In this document: positions 59,928 to 64,000 of the stretch, one piece after another | Numbering within the stretch: position 1 is the first letter of the stretch | Layout: the number at the start of each line of letters is the position of its first letter | Assembly (NCBI RefSeq): GCF_029893355.1 | Contig: NZ_JARZAI010000011.1 | Coordinates: 186,001 to 250,000 of the forward strand | Direction of reading: 5' to 3' | Source of the DNA: Kitasatospora sp. MAA4 | GTDB lineage: Bacteria; Actinomycetota; Actinomycetes; Streptomycetales; Streptomycetaceae | DNA length: 64,000 nucleotides | Position numbers and translations under genes: made by a program | The notes under the pieces: generated by a model | Seen by the model: only the letters and a program-made list of their open reading frames with translations | Told to the model about the DNA's origin: nothing | The model's database searches: none

Positions 59928-61247
59928 GTGGCGATGACCAGGTCTACGGAGAACACAGACGCCTGCGGGGCCGAGGCTCCGGGCCACCGGCTGTGGACGG
60001 TCGACGAGCACCTCGCCGACGTCCTGTCCACCGTCGCCCCGCTGCCCGCCATCGAGCTGCAGCTGCTGGACGCCCACGGCTGCCGGCTCGACGAGGACGT
60101 GGTCGCCGCCGGCGACCTGCCGCCCTTCGACAACAGCTCGATGGACGGCTACGCGGTGCGCACCGCCGACACCGTCGGAGCGGACTCCACCTACCCCTCG
60201 GTACTGAGCGTCATCGGCGACATCGCGGCGGGCGCCGGCGAGCTGCCGAAGGTGGGCCCAGGCCAGGCCGCCCGGATCATGACCGGCGCACCCGTGCCGC
60301 CCGGCGCCGAGGCGATCGCCCCGGTCGAGTGGACGGACGGCGGCACCGGCTCGGGCCAGGCCGCCGCGAGCATGGGCGCACCCGTGGCGGACGAGGAGGT
60401 GCGGGTGCTGCGCGAGGTCGCGGCGGGTGCGCACATCCGCCGCCGGGGTAGCGACATCAAGGCCGGCGACCAGGTGCTCGACTCCGGGACCGAGCTCGGC
60501 CCGACCCAGCTCGGCCTGCTCGCCGCGATCGGCCGGGGCACGGTGCGGGTCCGGCCGCGCCCGCGTGTGGTGGTCCTCTCCACCGGCAGCGAGCTGGTGC
60601 AGCCTGGTGAGCCGGTGGGCCCCGGGCAGATCTCCGACTCGAACAGCTTCACCCTCACCGCCGCCGCCCAGGAGGCCGGCGCGATCGCCTACCGGGTCGG
60701 CGGCGTGCCGGACGACCCGGCGGTGCTGCGGGCCGTCCTGGAGGACCAGCTCAGCCGGGCCGACCTCATCGTCACCAGCGGCGGGGTCAGCGTCGGCGCG
60801 TACGACGTGGTCAAGGAGGCGTTCGCGAGCTACGGCCGGGTCGACTTCCGGCGCCTGCGGATGCAGCCCGGCAAGCCGCAGGGCTTCGGCCGGATCGGCG
60901 CGGGCGCGGGCGTCCCACTGCTCGCGCTGCCCGGCAACCCGGTCAGCGCCTATATCTCCTTCGAGCTCTTCGTCCGCCCGGTGATCCGCACCATGCTGGG
61001 CGCCACCGACGTGCACCGCCCGGTGGTCCGGGCGGTCTGCGGCGCCGAGCTGAGCTCGCCGGCCGGCCGCCGGCAGTTCCTGCGCGGCTGGTACTCGGCC
61101 GCGGACGCCACCGTCCAGCCCATCGGTGGCGAGGGATCGCACCTGGTGGGAGCACTGGCGAGGGCCAACTGCCTGATCGTCGTCCCCGAGGACACGGTTG
61201 CGACGGGAACCGGCGAGACGGTGGACGTCGTCCTGCTGACGGACTGA
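59928..61247 (+). CDS. moeA: Molybdopterin molybdenumtransferase
   Basis: This 439-residue MoeA inserts molybdate into adenylylated molybdopterin. Motifs are PPFDNSSMDGYAVR, IMTGAPVPPGAEAI, STGSELVQPG, SGGVSVGAYDVVKE and ALPGNPVSAYISFELFVRP. The start is uncertain between GTG 59928 (5 bases from GGAAGG) and ATG 59934 (11 bases). It is the first of three molybdenum cofactor genes here; a 135-base gap separates it from moaC. Confidence 0.95.
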   Translation: MAMTRSTENTDACGAEAPGHRLWTVDEHLADVLSTVAPLPAIELQLLDAHGCRLDEDVVAAGDLPPFDNSSMDGYAVRTADTVGADSTYPSVLSVIGDIAAGAGELPKVGPGQAARIMTGAPVPPGAEAIAPVEWTDGGTGSGQAAASMGAPVADEEVRVLREVAAGAHIRRRGSDIKAGDQVLDSGTELGPTQLGLLAAIGRGTVRVRPRPRVVVLSTGSELVQPGEPVGPGQISDSNSFTLTAAAQEAGAIAYRVGGVPDDPAVLRAVLEDQLSRADLIVTSGGVSVGAYDVVKEAFASYGRVDFRRLRMQPGKPQGFGRIGAGAGVPLLALPGNPVSAYISFELFVRPVIRTMLGATDVHRPVVRAVCGAELSSPAGRRQFLRGWYSAADATVQPIGGEGSHLVGALARANCLIVVPEDTVATGTGETVDVVLLTD

Positions 61248-61382
61248 CAGCTTCCGTTTCGGTCCGGCCGACCGACTACCGCCGAACGGACGCGCGTGCT
61301 CTCCTGACGGACGGAGAACAGCCGCGCGGGCCCGGGGCGGTACGGTAGCGCGGTATTCACCCCGTTCTGCTGGAGTACTGAC

Positions 61383-61874
61383 GTGACCACACCCCCCGGC
61401 GACCGCCTCACGCATGTCGACGAAACCGGCGCCGCCCGCATGGTCGACGTCTCGGAGAAGGCCACCACGGTCCGGACCGCCGTGGCGGCCGGCCGGGTGC
61501 GGGTCGCACCGCGGGTGGTCGAGCTGCTGCGCGGCGAGGGCGTGCCCAAAGGCGACGCCCTCGCGGTGGCCCGGATCGCCGGAATCATGGGCGCGAAGAA
61601 GACGCCCGAGCTCATCCCGCTCTGCCACCCCATCGCCATCTCCGGGGTGACCGTCGAACTGTCGGTCACCGACGAGGCGGTCGAGATCACCGCGACGGTC
61701 CGCACCGCCGACCGGACCGGCGTCGAGATGGAGGCCCTCACCGCCGTCGCGGTGGCCGGGCTGACCGTCATCGACATGGTCAAGGCGGTCGACAAGGGCG
61801 CCGCGATCGAGGACGTCCGGGTGCTCAGCAAGACCGGCGGCAAGAGCGGCGACTGGGCGCGGGGCGAGGCATGA
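61383..61874 (+). CDS. moaC: Cyclic pyranopterin monophosphate synthase MoaC
   Basis: This 163-residue enzyme acts in the first stage of molybdopterin synthesis. Signatures are HVDETGAARMVDVSEK, GAKKTPELIPLCHPI and TGVEMEALTAV with the conserved lysine in DMVKAVDKG. The GTG start is preceded by CTGGAG. It overlaps mogA by 4 bases, so the two are co-translated. Confidence 0.96.
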   Translation: MTTPPGDRLTHVDETGAARMVDVSEKATTVRTAVAAGRVRVAPRVVELLRGEGVPKGDALAVARIAGIMGAKKTPELIPLCHPIAISGVTVELSVTDEAVEITATVRTADRTGVEMEALTAVAVAGLTVIDMVKAVDKGAAIEDVRVLSKTGGKSGDWARGEA

Positions 61875-62383
61875 GGGCGCTCGCGGTGACCGTCTCCAAC
61901 CGCGCCTCGGCCGGCGTGTACGAGGACAAGGGCGGCCCGCTCCTGGTGGCCGGCCTGGAGCGGATGGGCTTCGCCGTCGACGGCCCGCAGCTGGTGCCGG
62001 ACGGCGATCCGGTCGAGGCGGCGCTGCGCGCGGCGGTGGCCGCCGGGTACGACGTCGTGCTGACCACCGGCGGTACCGGCATCTCGCCGATGGACCTCAC
62101 CCCCGAGATGACGGCCCGGGTGATCGACCGTCAGATCCCCGGCATCGCCGAGGCGATCCGGGCGTACGGACGGGAGAAGGTGCCGACCTCGGCGCTCTCG
62201 CGCGGCCTGGCCGGGCTCGCCGGCCGCACGGTGATCGTCAACCTGCCGGGCTCCACGGGCGGCGTGAAGGACGGGCTCGCGGTGCTGGAGCCGCTTCTCG
62301 CGCACGCCGTCGACCAGCTCGCCGGCGGCGACCACCCCCGGCCGGCCGCCGTGCCCGCCACTGATCCGGGCGACTCCCACTGA
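61871..62383 (+). CDS. mogA: Molybdopterin adenylyltransferase (MogA/MoaB family)
   Basis: This 170-residue enzyme adenylylates molybdopterin before metal insertion. It has TTGGTGISPMDLTPE (about 62-76) and NLPGSTGGVKDGL. The ATG overlaps the moaC stop. A short Pro/Ala tail follows the domain. MoaA, MoaD and MoaE are not in the window. Confidence 0.95.
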   Translation: MRALAVTVSNRASAGVYEDKGGPLLVAGLERMGFAVDGPQLVPDGDPVEAALRAAVAAGYDVVLTTGGTGISPMDLTPEMTARVIDRQIPGIAEAIRAYGREKVPTSALSRGLAGLAGRTVIVNLPGSTGGVKDGLAVLEPLLAHAVDQLAGGDHPRPAAVPATDPGDSH

Positions 62384-62397
62384 GCGCCGGCTGGCCC

Positions 62398-63012
62398 GTG
62401 GAGCTCCGGGACGGCGACGTCGTGCTGCGCCCGATCCGGTACCGGGACCAGAAGTCCTGGCAGGAGGCCAGCCGCCGCAACCGCGACTGGCTGCGCCGCT
62501 GGGAGGCCACCGTGCCCCCCGTCCCGCCCGGCCGCGACGCCGGACGGCGGCCGACCTACCGCCAGATGGTCCGCTACCTGCGCGGCGAGGCCTCGGCCGG
62601 CCGGATGCTCCCGTTCGTGGTGCAGCACCAGGGCGAACTGGTCGGGCAGCTGACGGTCGGCGGGATCACCTGGGGCTCGATGTGCTCCGCCAACATCGGC
62701 TACTGGGTCGACGAGGCGGTGGCCGGCCGCGGCATCATGCCGACCGCCGTCGCACTCGCCGTCGACCACTGCTTCCAGGCCCTGGGCCTGCACCGGATCG
62801 AGGTCTGCATCCGCCCCGAGAACCGGCCCAGCCGCCGGGTGGTGGAAAAGCTCGGTTTCCGCTCGGAGGGGGTGCGCCCGCGCTATCTCCACATCGACGG
62901 CGACTGGCGCGATCACCTGGTGTACGCCCTCACGGTGGAGGAGATCCCGGAGGGCCTGCTGAGCCGCTGGCACGCCGTCGGTAGGCCGCCAACCCGGGCC
63001 ACCGGCCAGTAA
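62398..63012 (+). CDS. GNAT-family N-acetyltransferase (RimJ/RimL type)
   Basis: This 204-residue acetyltransferase begins VELRDGDVVLRPIRYRDQ. It has the acetyl-CoA region GYWVDEAVAGRGIMPTAVALAVDHCF, LHRIEVCIRPENRPSRRVVEKLGF and the RimJ-like tail YLHIDGDWRDHLVYAL. It could acetylate a ribosomal or other protein N-terminus. The GTG at 62398 lies 14 bases after the mogA stop, so read-through transcription is likely. In-frame alternatives were not convincing. Confidence 0.9.
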   Translation: MELRDGDVVLRPIRYRDQKSWQEASRRNRDWLRRWEATVPPVPPGRDAGRRPTYRQMVRYLRGEASAGRMLPFVVQHQGELVGQLTVGGITWGSMCSANIGYWVDEAVAGRGIMPTAVALAVDHCFQALGLHRIEVCIRPENRPSRRVVEKLGFRSEGVRPRYLHIDGDWRDHLVYALTVEEIPEGLLSRWHAVGRPPTRATGQ

Positions 63013-63167
63013 ATTGAATAAGTGTTCGAAATTCATATCGATATGGCATCGCTGCTCAGGCAAGCGGTCACAAATACCGGCAAAATAGTCAGAGAATCAG
63101 CTTGATCATGCGACACGCCGTGCCAAATTGCTGCCCGGCCTTCCCCTACGCCCGTACGGTGTGAAAC
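63013..63167 (+). promoter_or_regulatory. AT-rich promoter region of sepX
   Basis: This gap is clearly AT-richer than its surroundings. It contains the perfect palindrome CATATCGATATG (63034-63045), a GACAC (63112-63116) matching the WhiA core motif, and TACGGT (63155-63160) 7 bases before the GTG. The last is consistent with a leaderless promoter. Confidence 0.5.
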
Positions 63168-64000
63168 GTGAGCAGTAGCGGCCTCATCTACGCGGTCATC
63201 GTAGGGGCCTGGGCTGCCTATCTGGTGCCCATGTGGCTCCGCAGGCAGGACGAGCTCAACGAAGCGCGCCCGACCGAACGCTTCAGCACCGCCATCCGCC
63301 TGCTCGCAGGGCGGTCGGCGATGGAGCGGCGGGCGTCCCGGGCCCTGAACGACAACGACCCTTCCCTCGACGACCCGTCGGCACCGCCGACCACGGCGTC
63401 CACCTCGTCGTCCACCTCGTCCGCAGCTACGCCGTCGTCCCTTGCGGCGGCCGCGGAGAGCGACGACGAGGCCTCCGGCGACGCCCCGTCCCCCGACGGC
63501 GCCCCCGCGGCGCCGTCCGCCCTCCCAGCGCCCTCCCCCAGGGGCGACCGGCGCGCCCAGCTACTGGCCCGGCGGCGCCGGATGGTCACGGTGCTCTTCC
63601 TGGCCTTCGCCGTGGGCGCGGTCGTCGCCGCCGTCGCGGGCTTCGACTTCCTGTGGGTGCCGGGACTGCCGGCCCTCCTGCTCACCCTCTACATCGGCCA
63701 CCTGCGCCGCCTGGAGCGCCAGCGGTACGAGGTCAAGCTCGACCGCTCCCGCGCCGCCCAGGCCGCCCAGCGGCTGCGCGAGCGCGAGCAGGCGCGGGCG
63801 GCGGCCCTGGCCGCCCCCGCAGAGCCCGCACAGGCCCCCGAAGCCCGCCCGCACCTGCGGGTGGCCGCGGCGCCGGAGCCCGCCTCCTCCTCCCGGCAGG
63901 CCCTCGTGGAGGCCACCGACCACGAGGAGTGGGTCGACGGCCTGCGCGAGCGCGGCGCGGCCGGTCCGGACTCCTGGGAGCCCGTCCCCGTCCCCCTCCC
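63168..64000 (+). CDS. sepX: Divisome membrane protein SepX (3' truncated by window edge)
   Basis: The frame is open to the window end (277 codons seen). The protein begins VSSSGLIYAVIVGAWAAYLV, a membrane helix followed by PMWLRRQDELNEARPTERF. It then has a polar Ser/Asp/Pro-rich region (about 65-125) and two close helices (about 140-175: MVTVLFLAFAVGAVVAAVAG, LWVPGLPALLLTLYIGHL). A coiled-coil Arg/Glu/Ala stretch completes the visible part. SepX is a Streptomyces membrane protein that helps stabilise division sites and cross-walls (from the literature as I recall). The GTG start is supported by sequence conservation rather than a ribosome site. Confidence 0.88.
   Translation, partial: MSSSGLIYAVIVGAWAAYLVPMWLRRQDELNEARPTERFSTAIRLLAGRSAMERRASRALNDNDPSLDDPSAPPTTASTSSSTSSAATPSSLAAAAESDDEASGDAPSPDGAPAAPSALPAPSPRGDRRAQLLARRRRMVTVLFLAFAVGAVVAAVAGFDFLWVPGLPALLLTLYIGHLRRLERQRYEVKLDRSRAAQAAQRLREREQARAAALAAPAEPAQAPEARPHLRVAAAPEPASSSRQALVEATDHEEWVDGLRERGAAGPDSWEPVPVPL

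Noticed and set aside
61248..61382. Molybdenum cofactor riboswitch in front of moaC
   Set aside because: The gap is only 135 bases and lacks a recognisable multi-stem core; only a ribosome site is visible.

Overview
The window is a 64 kb chromosomal segment of a very high-GC actinomycete, almost certainly a member of the Streptomycetaceae (Streptomyces or Kitasatospora-like). The evidence is strong third-position G/C bias, frequent GTG starts, DUF5753/DUF397 regulator pairs, FbiC for coenzyme F420, an HrdD-type sigma factor behind a SigR-type promoter, and a partial gene for the Streptomyces divisome protein SepX at the right edge. No CRISPR array, rRNA, transposase, integrase or prophage gene was found.

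Left part (1-13.8 kb): the 3' end of nuoN, a long-chain polyprenyl diphosphate synthase (probably for menaquinone), an orphan LuxR-type response regulator and the korAB 2-oxoacid:ferredoxin oxidoreductase form a redox block. An epimerase, an unknown Cys-containing protein, a divergent HxlR regulator/NmrA-like oxidoreductase pair with a clear palindromic operator, RarD, and a LolA-like protein followed by an ABC exporter come next.

Middle accessory part (13.9-30.3 kb): fbiC; a first regulator cassette (anti-sigma-type ATPase, DUF5753 HTH protein, DUF397 protein); a Fic AMP-transferase with a built-in inhibitory motif; a MerR-thioredoxin operon; a DUF1707 protein; an 80-aa unknown protein; a lipoprotein; an ADP-ribosylglycohydrolase; and a second DUF5753/DUF397 pair. 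Two nucleotide-based modification enzymes (Fic, ADP-ribosylglycohydrolase) between two such pairs is the most system-like arrangement seen here. GPP34, a D-Ala-D-Ala carboxypeptidase-like protein, YihY, a polyprenol-phosphate mannose synthase, a 46-aa microprotein and tRNA-Arg(CCU) follow.

Right part (30.3-64 kb): MmyB-type regulator and zinc alcohol dehydrogenase (divergent), a K+ channel, PucR-type regulator, nitrilase, a large secreted amidase with three near-identical C-terminal repeats, MurJ, PAP2, HrdD-like sigma factor, a LuxR-ATPase with degenerate ATPase motifs, an S53 peptidase, MscL, an FmdB zinc-ribbon protein, an MFS transporter with a possible attenuator leader, a K+/H+ antiporter, a penicillin-acylase-family protein, 5-formyltetrahydrofolate cyclo-ligase, a GGDEF protein with a GGTEF motif, GalU, the molybdopterin genes moeA-moaC-mogA, a GNAT acetyltransferase and the start of sepX.

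Many convergent junctions carry strong hairpin terminators. Several gene 3' ends carry short tandem repeats, two of which run across the stop codon. All functions are inferred by reading motifs; no database search was run.
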